From positions 1 to 15,523 of the forward strand of contig DATNEK010000276.1 in the NCBI GenBank assembly GCA_035553055.1: a stretch of 15,523 nucleotides of DNA, in the 5' to 3' direction. The stretch's first letter is position 1. Each line of letters begins with the position of its first letter. The notes beneath the pieces were generated by a model. It made no database searches, was not told where the DNA came from, and saw nothing but the letters and a program-made list of their open reading frames with translations. The position numbers were made by a program, and so were the translations under genes. Source of the DNA: Chersky-822 sp035553055. GTDB lineage: Bacteria > Actinomycetota > Actinomycetes > Streptosporangiales > Streptosporangiaceae. Of the stretch, positions 7,499 to 13,860 are shown piece by piece.

Positions 7499-7752
7499 GG
7501 TGCTCGGTCCTGCTCCTGGCCAGCGAGCGCGCTGACCGATGTCACCAGCGCACGCACGGAGATCGTCACCATGTCGACATCGGCAAGCGCGAGCGTGACT
7601 TCGCCGGCCAGCACGACCCCGCCAGCGAGCACGCGGTCGAGCAAGTCGACTAGCGCGATCGGCTGCCGCTCGACGGCCTGATCGTCCCAGGCGCCGTCGA
7701 TTGCCAGGTCAGCCTCATCGATTGCCAGGTCAGGCACGGTGCCTTCGGTCAT
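7495..7752 (-). CDS. gvpS: Gas vesicle protein GvpS (GvpA/J family minor protein)
   Basis: The 85-residue product has the GvpA-family core at about residues 31-78: IALVDLLDRVLAGGVVLAG, then EVTLALADVDMVTISVRALVTSV, with the alpha-beta-beta-alpha pattern. Its place between gvpL and gvpK is the usual place of gvpS in actinomycetes. I chose ATG 7752 because it overlaps the gvpL stop as ATGA; an in-frame start at 7818 would add 22 Arg-rich residues and run deeper into gvpL. The N-terminus contains a duplicated DLAID heptad from a 21-bp DNA repeat. The C-terminus is short and Gln/Asp-containing, unlike the long tail of GvpA here. It is probably a minor shell or nucleation protein. Confidence 0.88.
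   Translation of the reverse strand: MTEGTVPDLAIDEADLAIDGAWDDQAVERQPIALVDLLDRVLAGGVVLAGEVTLALADVDMVTISVRALVTSVSALAGQEQDRAP
7697..7733. repeat. 21-bp-period direct repeat inside gvpS
   Basis: TCGATTGCCAGGTCAG occurs at 7697-7712 and again at 7718-7733, exactly 21 bp apart. On the coding strand this gives two copies of a seven-residue unit (DLAIDEA, DLAIDGA) in the N-terminus of GvpS. The near-identity at DNA level suggests a recent slippage duplication that keeps the frame. Confidence 0.7.
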
Positions 7753-8636
7753 CGCGACGCCCCGGCTCCGATGGTCTGGGCGCCGGGCTCTGGCGCGACG
7801 AATGAGTACGGTGGCCAAGGACCGGTGAGTTCCAGCCGCAGAGAAGGATTCATTGAGGCGGCGCGCCTGACCCTCGCGGCGAAGCTGACCCGGTCGCGAT
7901 CATCGACCAGGTAGGTGGCGTTCATGATCATCCGGGAGCCGGTGCCCGACAGCCGCGGATCCTGCGGCCGGTGCAACGCCGCCGCGACGGCCTGCCCAGC
8001 CAGCTCGGCATGAACGCGCTTGGCGCTGGCGACCGCGGCCTTGCGTGCGCCTTCCGCGGCTGTCAGCTCCGCGCGGCGCTTGCTCAGGTAAGCGGCTCCC
8101 GATCCTGGCGTGACCGCTACGCCTGAGCCGCGGTCAGCCGGGGGAGTGGCCAGGTCGCCGCCCGCCTCAACGTAGGCCTTGACCCCCCATTCGCTTCGGC
8201 CAGCGATATTCCCGAGCACAGCGAGGAAATCGCTTCGACGCTGCCCGAGCATCCGCGCGAGCCCTAGATCCGTCCGGTATACCGTCGCGAGGCGCATCGG
8301 AACGACGGCGGTCATTTTGGCCACGGCGGACACGACATCGTGGTGCATCCTGGCGACTGCCTCAAGCCAGGGCAAGTGCTCCATATTGCGCCGCAGCGGC
8401 TCTTCGCCGAACTCCGCCAGATCCACCGGGCTTACCACGGCGGTCAAGTCAGTGGCAGTGACCAGTCGCACGGGTCGGCCAGCGATGCCAGCAAGCGGCT
8501 CGTTGGTGCCCGATCCATCATCAGGCCTGCTGACGCCAGCCTCGCGCTCGGCGAGCGTGCCGCCGCGGGCTACCGCGTAGACCCAGATAGCGTCGGGACC
8601 GGGAGAGGGCTGGGCCGGGACGTCCTGGTCACTCAT
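7749..8636 (-). CDS. gvpL: Gas vesicle protein GvpL (GvpF/L family)
   Basis: The 295-residue product is the longer of two GvpF/L-family proteins here. The N-terminal domain begins IWVYAVARGG. The centre has EHLPWLEAVARMHHDVV and AVVPMRLATVYR, and the segment WGVKAYVEA is typical of the family's second domain. The end ELTGPWPPYSFV is the family's signature (LTGPWPPYSF). A coiled-coil-like Ala/Lys/Arg helix (AAYLSKRRAELTAAEGARKA) lies in the second half. I chose ATG 8636, which overlaps the gvpJ 3' end by 8 bp; an in-frame start at 8693 would add 19 residues deep inside gvpJ. It ends in an ATGA overlap with gvpS. GvpF/L proteins bind GvpA and are thought to help it into the growing shell. Confidence 0.93.
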   Translation of the reverse strand: MSDQDVPAQPSPGPDAIWVYAVARGGTLAEREAGVSRPDDGSGTNEPLAGIAGRPVRLVTATDLTAVVSPVDLAEFGEEPLRRNMEHLPWLEAVARMHHDVVSAVAKMTAVVPMRLATVYRTDLGLARMLGQRRSDFLAVLGNIAGRSEWGVKAYVEAGGDLATPPADRGSGVAVTPGSGAAYLSKRRAELTAAEGARKAAVASAKRVHAELAGQAVAAALHRPQDPRLSGTGSRMIMNATYLVDDRDRVSFAARVRRAASMNPSLRLELTGPWPPYSFVAPEPGAQTIGAGASR

Positions 8637-8976
8637 CGCCGGTGTCTCCCGCTTCCAGTGCGGCCACTCGGCGGCGCAGCTCACGGTTCTCATTGACGAG
8701 TTGCTGGCTGTCGCCCGACAGCCAGGGATCGTGCTCCCACCAGTTGATGCCGACTTCCCTGGCTGTCTCGAGCGACGCGATCACCAGCCGCAGCTTGATG
8801 GTCAGCAGCTCAATGTCCAGCAGATTGACCTGGATGTCGCCGGCGATGACAAGGCCCTTGTCGAGCACTCGCTCCAGGATGTCACCCAGGTTCGCTGGCT
8901 CACGGTGGCCGGCTGGCCCGGCGCGGTAGGGCTGCGATGATCCCCCGCCGTAGCCGACGACGCTGCCGGAAGTCAT
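8629..8976 (-). CDS. gvpJ: Gas vesicle protein GvpJ (GvpA-family minor shell/nucleation protein)
   Basis: The 115-residue product has the GvpJ core LGDILERVLDKGLVIAGDI followed by QVNLLDIELLTIKLRLVIAS and then the GvpJ-type WWEHDP motif, which separates it from GvpA. A Gly/Ser/Tyr-rich head of about 28 residues precedes the core. The C-terminus (about 92-115) is a short heptad-like helix, LVNENRELRRRVAALEA, probably a coiled coil. The start ATG 8976 overlaps the gvpO stop as ATGA. GvpJ is a minor GvpA-like protein proposed to help nucleate or cap vesicles. Confidence 0.95.
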   Translation of the reverse strand: MTSGSVVGYGGGSSQPYRAGPAGHREPANLGDILERVLDKGLVIAGDIQVNLLDIELLTIKLRLVIASLETAREVGINWWEHDPWLSGDSQQLVNENRELRRRVAALEAGDTGDE

Positions 8977-9359
8977 TGGTCATACCCTCCGTCGCCGTGG
9001 CCGCGGCCGTATCGCCTGATCCGGCGGTAGGAGGTCAGATCCCCAGTGTTCGCGATCGCGGCCTCGTAGATCGCGAGGATGTCAGCCGACGAAGGTATCC
9101 GCCGGTCTTCGACCACCTCAACGCTGACGCGCCATCCGTCTTCACCAGGCTCGACGGCTATGACGCCTTCCGGCTGCTTAGCAGTGAGCTCCGTGATCTG
9201 TTCAACCGCTGCCCTGGCTGCCGCGCTGGCCGTCGTTACCAGTCCATCGTCGGCCCGCTCGTCGTCCTCTTCGTAGGCTTCATCCTCGTCGTACGTCTCG
9301 TCTTCATACCGGACCTCGTCGTCGTACTGCTCGTTCTCAGCCGAGCGCGACGTCGGCAT
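8973..9359 (-). CDS. gvpO: Gas vesicle protein GvpO
   Basis: The 128-residue product has a very acidic, Tyr-rich head (about residues 8-38, D/E/Y runs) and a GvpO domain (about 41-122). Recognisable family blocks are AVEQITELTAKQPEGVIAVEP, GWRVSVEVVEDRRIP and SADILAIYEA followed by LTSYRRIRRYGR. In halophilic archaea and streptomycetes GvpO is needed for vesicle formation. Its start overlaps the gvpG stop as TGATG. It is preceded by an unusually long Shine-Dalgarno sequence inside gvpG. It sits between gvpG and gvpJ, whereas in Streptomyces clusters as I recall them gvpO comes first. Confidence 0.95.
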   Translation of the reverse strand: MPTSRSAENEQYDDEVRYEDETYDEDEAYEEDDERADDGLVTTASAAARAAVEQITELTAKQPEGVIAVEPGEDGWRVSVEVVEDRRIPSSADILAIYEAAIANTGDLTSYRRIRRYGRGHGDGGYDQ

Positions 9360-9598
9360 CAGATCACCTCCTTCCTGTGCAAGGCCGCGGCGGCGGCCCT
9401 CCGCTGGGCGAGCTCGAATTCCTCTTCGGTGATCAGGCCGGCCGCTCTGGCCTGCGCCGCCTCCTCAAGTCGCCTGCGGACGATCACTGGGTCGAAGAGC
9501 TCGCGGTCGGCTTCATCAGCGATCAGCTCTGCGAGCCTCACGACCCCGATGATCGGCAGGAAAGGAAGCCGGGCTAGCACGCTAAGCACTTCGATCAC
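9359..9598 (-). CDS. gvpG: Gas vesicle protein GvpG
   Basis: The 79-residue product matches GvpG: a hydrophobic N-terminal helix with LPFLPIIGVVRLAELI, then a charged helical region with RRRLEEAAQARAAGLITEEEFE, ending in Ala-rich helix. The length is normal for the family. Translation starts at GTG 9598, overlapping the gvpF stop as GTGA, and its stop forms TGATG with gvpO. GvpG is an assembly factor that binds other Gvp accessory proteins; it is not thought to be a main shell part. Confidence 0.94.
   Translation of the reverse strand: MIEVLSVLARLPFLPIIGVVRLAELIADEADRELFDPVIVRRRLEEAAQARAAGLITEEEFELAQRRAAAAALHRKEVI
9362..9373 (-). promoter_or_regulatory. Twelve-base perfect Shine-Dalgarno sequence for gvpO
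   Basis: On the minus strand the bases read AAGGAGGTGATC, a full 12-base complement to the usual 3' end of 16S rRNA. The AGGAGG core is 7 bases from the gvpO ATG. It lies inside the last codons of gvpG, so gvpO need not depend only on coupling. Confidence 0.85.
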
Positions 9599-10362
9599 CC
9601 CCCGTGAGATGCCACCACGAAGTCATAGGGAGCCATCGGGCCGAGCAACCGGAACGCCACCCGGTCGCGCCAGCGCGCCGCCGCTTCCTGTACCGACCGC
9701 CGCAGATCGTCCTCCCGGTCGCGGTCCACGAGCAGCGCCAGATCGACAGCATCGTCCTCGTGACCCGCCTCACGTCGGCTTATCGCCTCGCAGCACGGTT
9801 CTATCGCCGTGGCGAATGCCGCCGTATCGGCTTCGCGCTTAGCCGCGACGGCCGCGTTGACGACTTCACCGAGTCGTATCCGAAGGTCTCTGGTCGCTAG
9901 CTCGTCCTCGCCCCTGATGGCAGCCGCGAGCTCGACAGCTTCGGCGTTCTCGTTCAGCACCTCGGTGAGCACGGCAGCTTGCACGTACCTGCCAGCGACC
10001 AAGAACTGAACCTTGCCGGCGAACTTGTCGAGCGCGGCGGCGAACTCGTCACGGTGCGGCTCGAGCAGCCCCCGCTGCACCGCGTCGTCAGTGGCCAGCA
10101 CGGCACCGAAGCGCATCGGCAGGACCGCGGCACGTTCCGCGACCGCGTCAAGCATCTTCTGGTGCGCGACGAGGTCGTCGGGGGTGCCGATCGGCACGTC
10201 GATCGGTACCGGGCTGGTAAGGGCGGCGATCGTCCCCGAGCGGACCAAGGTCGCACCTCGCCCGTCACCGATGGTCCGCATTCCACGCGGTGGCTCGGTG
10301 TCGGCAGGCACAATGCCGTACACATACCAGCCGGCCTGATCAGCGGCGGTCGACGTCGCCAT
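9595..10362 (-). CDS. gvpF: Gas vesicle protein GvpF (GvpF/L family)
   Basis: The 255-residue product begins WYVYGIVPAD after a short head, the typical GvpF start, and contains ERAAVLPMRFGAVL (family LPxRFGxV motif), VQFLVAGRYVQAAVL and the end FRLLGPMAPYDFV, the GvpF counterpart of the family's LxGPxPPYxF signature. Structures known for the family show two domains, a ferredoxin-like N-terminal and an alpha/beta C-terminal domain. Role: a chaperone-like partner of GvpA on the vesicle's gas-facing side in cyanobacteria. ATG 10362 is well supported by AGGAGG 7 bases upstream. It lies 20 bp after gvpA and ends in a GTGA overlap with gvpG. Confidence 0.95.
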   Translation of the reverse strand: MATSTAADQAGWYVYGIVPADTEPPRGMRTIGDGRGATLVRSGTIAALTSPVPIDVPIGTPDDLVAHQKMLDAVAERAAVLPMRFGAVLATDDAVQRGLLEPHRDEFAAALDKFAGKVQFLVAGRYVQAAVLTEVLNENAEAVELAAAIRGEDELATRDLRIRLGEVVNAAVAAKREADTAAFATAIEPCCEAISRREAGHEDDAVDLALLVDRDREDDLRRSVQEAAARWRDRVAFRLLGPMAPYDFVVASHGG

Positions 10363-10382
10363 CTCGGGTCCTCCTGCTCGGC

Positions 10383-10766
10383 TCAGTCTTCGTGGTGGCG
10401 CCCGGAGCGAACGCGTTCGGCTTTGCCGCTCGTCACCTCCCGCAGCTTGTCGCCAGCGGCGTCGAGCGCTCCTTTCGTCTTGTGCTTGGCTCCCGATTGC
10501 TGCATGCCGCCGACCAGCCCAGGCAGCCCTTCCTTGTCATGGCTGATGTCAAGCCGGTTCACCGCTTCGGCGAAGCGCAGGTAGGTATCGACGCTGGCCA
10601 CAACGATCCTGGCGTCAATGGTGAGTACCTCGATGCCGACCAGCGAGACGCGGACGTAGGCGTCGATCACCAGGCCCTTGTCGAGAATCGTGTCAATGAC
10701 ATCGGCTAGTCCGGTGGGTGACGGCCGGTCGAGCATGCTGCCGCCGGTCGACTGCACGGCAGTCAT
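10383..10766 (-). CDS. gvpA: Gas vesicle structural protein GvpA
   Basis: The 127-residue product carries the GvpA core at about residues 18-73: TGLADVIDTILDKGLVIDAY, then VRVSLVGIEVLTIDARIVVA and the second helix SVDTYLRFAEAVNRLD. GvpA is the small, very hydrophobic protein that self-assembles into ribs of the gas-permeable shell. A charged tail of about 54 residues (74-127, rich in K, G and R) follows the core; such tails are seen in actinomycete GvpA and absent from cyanobacterial ones. I call this one gvpA and not J or S because of the IEVLTIDARIVVASVDTYL pattern. ATG 10766 lies 6 bp after the gvpZ stop, with a modest GAGAG ribosome-binding site inside gvpZ. Confidence 0.94.
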   Translation of the reverse strand: MTAVQSTGGSMLDRPSPTGLADVIDTILDKGLVIDAYVRVSLVGIEVLTIDARIVVASVDTYLRFAEAVNRLDISHDKEGLPGLVGGMQQSGAKHKTKGALDAAGDKLREVTSGKAERVRSGRHHED

Positions 10767-10772
10767 CGTCGA

Positions 10773-11723
10773 TCACTCTCTTCTCCCCGAGTATTCGTAC
10801 TCCTTGCCGCTGACCTCGTTGTCCTCGCCCTCTTCGTCGTAGCCGGCCTCCTCGTCGTCGGCGTAGTCCTGCGGCTCCTCGCCCTGCTGCTCATCCCGCA
10901 GCGCTGTCTGGTGATCCTTCACAACTTCGCCGTCCTCGATGACACCGCGCCAGCCCTTGATCTCATCTGGACGAAGCGCGGCCTGCGTCATCACGTGCCT
11001 GCGGTAGTGCTTGAGCTCAAGGCGCACCCTGCGTCCCTGCGCGCGCCAGAGGTTGCCGATGTGCTCGAATCCGCCCTGCGGGTGGTACTCGAGCACGACC
11101 AGGATCCTGGTCAGCTTGGGACTGATCTCGTGGAAGCTGACGGCGCCGTCCACATGACCCTTCTGTCCCTTTGATGTCCAGATGATCGTCTCGTCCGGCA
11201 CCTGGCGCTTGATCGTCGAGCTCCAGTTACGGTGCGACCAGAAAATCTGTGCCTTCCAGTTGAGCTCTTCATCCGACTTCTGCTCGACGTTCTCCACCTT
11301 CTTCATGAAGCTGGGAAAGTCGGTGAACTGCGTCCATTGGTCATAGGCCAGGCGCAATGGGACGCCTACATCGATCTGCTCCACGATGTTGGTGACCTTG
11401 AGCTTCTTGCCGCGGCCGCCGCGGCCGCCCTTGCCGCTGACGCGGCCGAGCAGCCCGCCGACCGCCTTTCCCGCCGCGCCGAGCAGCGCCCGCCCGCGTG
11501 ACTTTCCCTCAGCGAGCTGCCTCACGCCGGTGGCCGCCGCCATGAGGCCTGAACCGCCGCCGTTGTTGGCGTAGTCAAGCAGGCGGCCCGCTGAGCTTGT
11601 CACCTTCTCGCGAACCGACCCGAGCGCGCGATCACCGAGCGCTTGGACAAAGCCAGCCGCCTCGCCCTTGAGCCTGCCCATCGGATCAGCGTCTTTCGCG
11701 GCGCGTTGCTTTACCTGCGTCAT
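10773..11723 (-). CDS. gvpZ: Gas vesicle operon SRPBCC (cyclase/dehydrase-like) protein, GvpZ-like
   Basis: The 316-residue product has three parts. Residues 1-107 form a helical, Gly-rich head ending in a basic linker (GKGGRGGRGKK). Residues about 110-245 form an SRPBCC domain of the cyclase/dehydrase type, with VEQIDVGVPLRLAYDQWTQF, FPSFMKKVENV, HRNWSSTIKRQVPDETIIW and a GAVSFHEI strand; this helix-grip fold binds hydrophobic ligands. About 277-316 is an acidic Tyr/Asp/Glu-rich tail. I chose ATG 11723, with GAGG 8 bases upstream and 1 bp after the gvpY stop; an in-frame start at 11819 lies deep inside gvpY. The symbol follows my memory of streptomycete gvp clusters, where a protein of this kind sits in the operon. 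Its ligand and role in vesicle making are unknown. Confidence 0.75.
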   Translation of the reverse strand: MTQVKQRAAKDADPMGRLKGEAAGFVQALGDRALGSVREKVTSSAGRLLDYANNGGGSGLMAAATGVRQLAEGKSRGRALLGAAGKAVGGLLGRVSGKGGRGGRGKKLKVTNIVEQIDVGVPLRLAYDQWTQFTDFPSFMKKVENVEQKSDEELNWKAQIFWSHRNWSSTIKRQVPDETIIWTSKGQKGHVDGAVSFHEISPKLTRILVVLEYHPQGGFEHIGNLWRAQGRRVRLELKHYRRHVMTQAALRPDEIKGWRGVIEDGEVVKDHQTALRDEQQGEEPQDYADDEEAGYDEEGEDNEVSGKEYEYSGRRE

Positions 11724-11724
11724 G

Positions 11725-12309
11725 TCAATCACCTCTGCCCCGACGACTCGATGCGGGTCTGCCCACGCGAGGGGACTCGCCGCTCGGCCTTGGCCGAGGC
11801 GGGTGTCGTGGCCGGTCACGGTCCGAGGGCCGGTCCCGATCGGAGGATCTGTCCCTTTCTGGTGGACGTCTGTGTTCGGTGCGTTCTGACCTGCTGTCTT
11901 CCGGCTCGCGACCCGCTCGTTCGTCGTCCTCTAGGCTGGCGGAGTCCGCCGAGACCGGCTCGTCATCGGGCACGACGCCTTGACCTCGCAACGTTTCCGT
12001 GCGGTCGTGTATCGAGTCGGCGACGGCGTCAAGCCTGCTGCTTATCGCCGCCTTGGCCGCCGCTTTGCCCGCATCGGCGAGGTCACCTTTCAGCGAGTCG
12101 ACAACCTGGGCGAAATCAGGCGACAGCTTGCCAAGCGACTCAGACGTGGCGAGTCGCTTACTGCCCGATTTCAGTACGCGCCCAGCGGCACCGCCGAATC
12201 CACCGGTTGCCGCGCCCGCCGCGAGAAGAAGAGCCAAGCGCGTCTTATGCGTCCTGCCGAGGAAGTACCCGAAGCCCAGAGCCAGCGCCACTTTCCATGA
12301 GCTTCCCAT
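11725..12309 (-). CDS. gvpY: Gas vesicle operon membrane-associated protein, GvpY-like
   Basis: The 194-residue product begins with a hydrophobic segment, WKVALALGFGYFLGRTHK, then LALLLAAGAATGGFGG, likely a membrane anchor. Next comes an amphipathic Ala/Lys/Asp helical region (about 55-100, LADAGKAAAKAAISSRLDAV), then an acidic stretch and an Arg/Asp/Pro-rich tail (about 140-194) with DRDRPSDRDRP repeats, probably disordered. I chose ATG 12309, with AAGGGGG 6 bases upstream; an in-frame start at 12396 has no such site. It is the first gene of the operon, 1 bp ahead of gvpZ. The symbol rests on its pairing with gvpZ in actinomycete gvp loci as I remember them, not on a recognised domain. The molecular role is unknown. 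Confidence 0.65.
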   Translation of the reverse strand: MGSSWKVALALGFGYFLGRTHKTRLALLLAAGAATGGFGGAAGRVLKSGSKRLATSESLGKLSPDFAQVVDSLKGDLADAGKAAAKAAISSRLDAVADSIHDRTETLRGQGVVPDDEPVSADSASLEDDERAGREPEDSRSERTEHRRPPERDRSSDRDRPSDRDRPRHPPRPRPSGESPRVGRPASSRRGRGD

Positions 12310-12414
12310 GATGAACCCCCTTCGATGGGAGGTCTGTGAGCCAAGTCCCGCCGCTGCCCACCTGACCTCACGGAAAACAACATCCCCAAAATTCACTCTA
12401 GTAACAGTGCAGTC
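12310..12414 (-). promoter_or_regulatory. Likely promoter/leader region of the gas vesicle operon
   Basis: The operon's promoter must lie between the hairpin at 12415-12445 and gvpY, unless it depends on read-through. The stretch 12371-12404 is clearly richer in A and T than its surroundings. On the minus strand it contains TACTAG/TAGAGT hexamers that resemble -10 boxes and a GTTA-N14-GGGGAT arrangement that loosely recalls stress sigma factor promoters. None is a strong match, so no start site is proposed. Confidence 0.3.
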
Positions 12415-12445
12415 GCGAACCGCCGCCGGATCGCGGTGCGTTCGC
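12415..12445 (-). terminator. Twelve-pair hairpin between the enolase-family gene and the gvp operon
   Basis: GCGAAC (12415-12420) pairs with GTTCGC (12440-12445), and CGCCGC (12421-12426) pairs with GCGGTG (12433-12438, one G-T pair) around the loop CGGATC, with a single bulged C. It lies about 20 bp past the stop of the minus-strand gene upstream. No strong U-tract follows. It probably insulates the gas vesicle operon. Confidence 0.55.
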
Positions 12446-12464
12446 TGTGCGGTAAGTAGCTCGG

Positions 12465-13574
12465 CTAGCAGTGCCGATAGGCGGCAGCGTCCCGGTCGCG
12501 GAACTCAACACCGAGGCCAGCCACGCTCAGGTCAGGCGTGAGCACGCCGCCGACAGGGTCGAGCGCGCCATCGAGCAGCATCTGCTCGATGCGCTGGTGG
12601 TCGTGGAAGTATTCGATGTGGCGCACGTTAGGTGCGGCGGCGCTGGGATGCGCGTGGGCGTTCGGCGCGCAATGCGCTGATACGTCGATGCTGTGCGCTT
12701 CGGCGAGAGCGGCCGCACGCAGGAACCCGGTGATCCCGCCGCACCTGGTTGCGTCGATTTGCAGGCAGTCGACCGCTCCGGCGTCGATCAGGCGGGCTGA
12801 GTCGGCTAACGTCCAGCTGTATTCCCCGGCCGCGATGTCCATGGTGGCCTGGCGCCGTACCGCGGCGAGCCCGGCAAGGTCCTGGCTGGAGACCGGCTCT
12901 TCGAACCAGCTCACGCCGTAGTCGCGCAGCCAGCCGCTTACCCGCACAGCCTGGCCGGTACGGTAAGCCCCGTTCGCGTCCACGTACAGCTCAGCCTCGG
13001 GCCCGATGCAGTCCCTGGCCAGCGCGACCCTGGCCCGGTCCCGGCGCTCGTTGCCGCCGAAGCACTCGCCGATCTTGATCTTCACTCGGGTGATCAGGTT
13101 GTCGTGCACCCAGCCGGTGAGCTGCTCGCGGGTCTGATCGTCGTCGTCGCTGATGAAGCCGCCGCTGCCGTAGATCGGCACGTCAGGCCGCACCTGGCCG
13201 ATCAGCCCGGCCAGCGGAACGTCAAGTATCCGGGCTTTCAGATCCCACAGCGCGATGTCGACGGCTGAGATCGCCATCGCCGCGATCCCTTCGCGGCCGA
13301 AATTTCGCACGGCGCGGTTCATCCGCTCGGCGGCACCTGACACGTCCATGGCGTCGCCGCCGACCACTACCGGCGCGAGGTGGCCGGTGATGACGCCGCC
13401 GACGGCAGGCGATCCATAGGTCCAGCCCAGGCCGGTCACTCCGGCCGCCACCGCGGTCACCACGATCATCGTGGTTGAGTCCCAGGCAAGCGTCCCGTCG
13501 GACTCGGGGCTGTCGGCCGGGATCACGTAGACGCCGGGGGTCACCGATTCGACCGGAGTCTGCGCCGGCTCCAT
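12465..13574 (-). CDS. Enolase-superfamily enzyme, mandelate racemase/muconate lactonizing type
   Basis: The 369-residue product has the capping domain (about 1-125) and barrel of the enolase superfamily, which abstracts a proton alpha to a carboxylate held by Mg2+. The barrel shows the KxK motif in RVKIKIGE (K165, K167), metal ligands D199 (VDANGAY), E225 (FEEP) and E251 (AGEY), the D274-H301 dyad (LQIDATRCGG; SAHCAPNAHAH) and E321. All residues expected for a mandelate racemase-group enzyme are present, so it should be active. Likely substrates are sugar acids or similar hydroxyacids, racemised or dehydrated. ATG 13574 has GGAGG 7 bases upstream. It diverges from an MFS transporter remnant that may once have imported its substrate. 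An operator-like palindrome lies between them. Confidence 0.9.
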   Translation of the reverse strand: MEPAQTPVESVTPGVYVIPADSPESDGTLAWDSTTMIVVTAVAAGVTGLGWTYGSPAVGGVITGHLAPVVVGGDAMDVSGAAERMNRAVRNFGREGIAAMAISAVDIALWDLKARILDVPLAGLIGQVRPDVPIYGSGGFISDDDDQTREQLTGWVHDNLITRVKIKIGECFGGNERRDRARVALARDCIGPEAELYVDANGAYRTGQAVRVSGWLRDYGVSWFEEPVSSQDLAGLAAVRRQATMDIAAGEYSWTLADSARLIDAGAVDCLQIDATRCGGITGFLRAAALAEAHSIDVSAHCAPNAHAHPSAAAPNVRHIEYFHDHQRIEQMLLDGALDPVGGVLTPDLSVAGLGVEFRDRDAAAYRHC

Positions 13575-13598
13575 TTCCTGCCTCCGTCCACGTGCGGG

Positions 13599-13660
13599 TT
13601 TCCGGCCGGCCTACCCGGCCTGTCGCCGGGCAAACGGTTTGACGGCCGATCGGCCGGAAA
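13599..13660. promoter_or_regulatory. Divergent control region: nested inverted repeats and a LacI/GalR-like operator
   Basis: The 113-bp gap between the enolase-family gene and the MFS remnant contains TTTCCGGCCG (13599-13608) pairing with CGGCCGGAAA (13651-13660). Inside are a CCCGGC-GCCGGG hairpin (13614-13630) and the palindrome CAAACGGTTTG (13631-13641). The last fits the AAnCGnTT core of LacI/GalR-family operators. It is probably the regulatory site of the divergent pair. Promoter hexamers are not clear. Confidence 0.5.
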
Positions 13661-13687
13661 GCCCACAAGGCATCACGGGAGGTAGTT

Positions 13688-13858
13688 ATGACCGAGGTAC
13701 AGACCGGGACGGTGACAACCAAGGTGCCGGCCAGACTCGACCGGCTGCCGTGGTCACGGTGGCACTGGATGATCGTGATCGGCCTTGGCACGGTCTGGGT
13801 TCTTGACGGGCTTGAAGTCACCATCGTCGGCAACATCTCAGCTGATCGGAGGACATGA
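13688..13858 (+). pseudogene. Truncated MFS transporter (N-terminus and first helix only)
   Basis: ATG 13688 follows GGGAGG by 5 bases, a good start. The 56 codons encode a polar head with ARLDRLPWSRWHW, then a hydrophobic segment IVIGLGTVWVLDGLEVTIVG. This is the N-terminus and first helix of MFS transporters of about 450 residues with the WxLDGxExxIxG motif of the sugar-acid/aromatic-acid importer type. After VGNIS the similarity stops, and the next codons (ADRRT, stop) are the ribosome-binding site of the following gene. About 400 codons are missing, so the transporter is dead. The stop overlaps ATG 13855 as ATGA. It was most likely removed by a deletion joining it to the stress-protein gene. 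Its divergent partner is the intact enolase-family enzyme. Confidence 0.75.
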
Positions 13859-13860
13859 CC

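Noticed and set aside
12421..12445. Possible tRNA or small RNA in the gap before the gvp operon
   Set aside because: Only a single hairpin is present, with no cloverleaf and no T-loop sequence; a terminator is the simpler reading.
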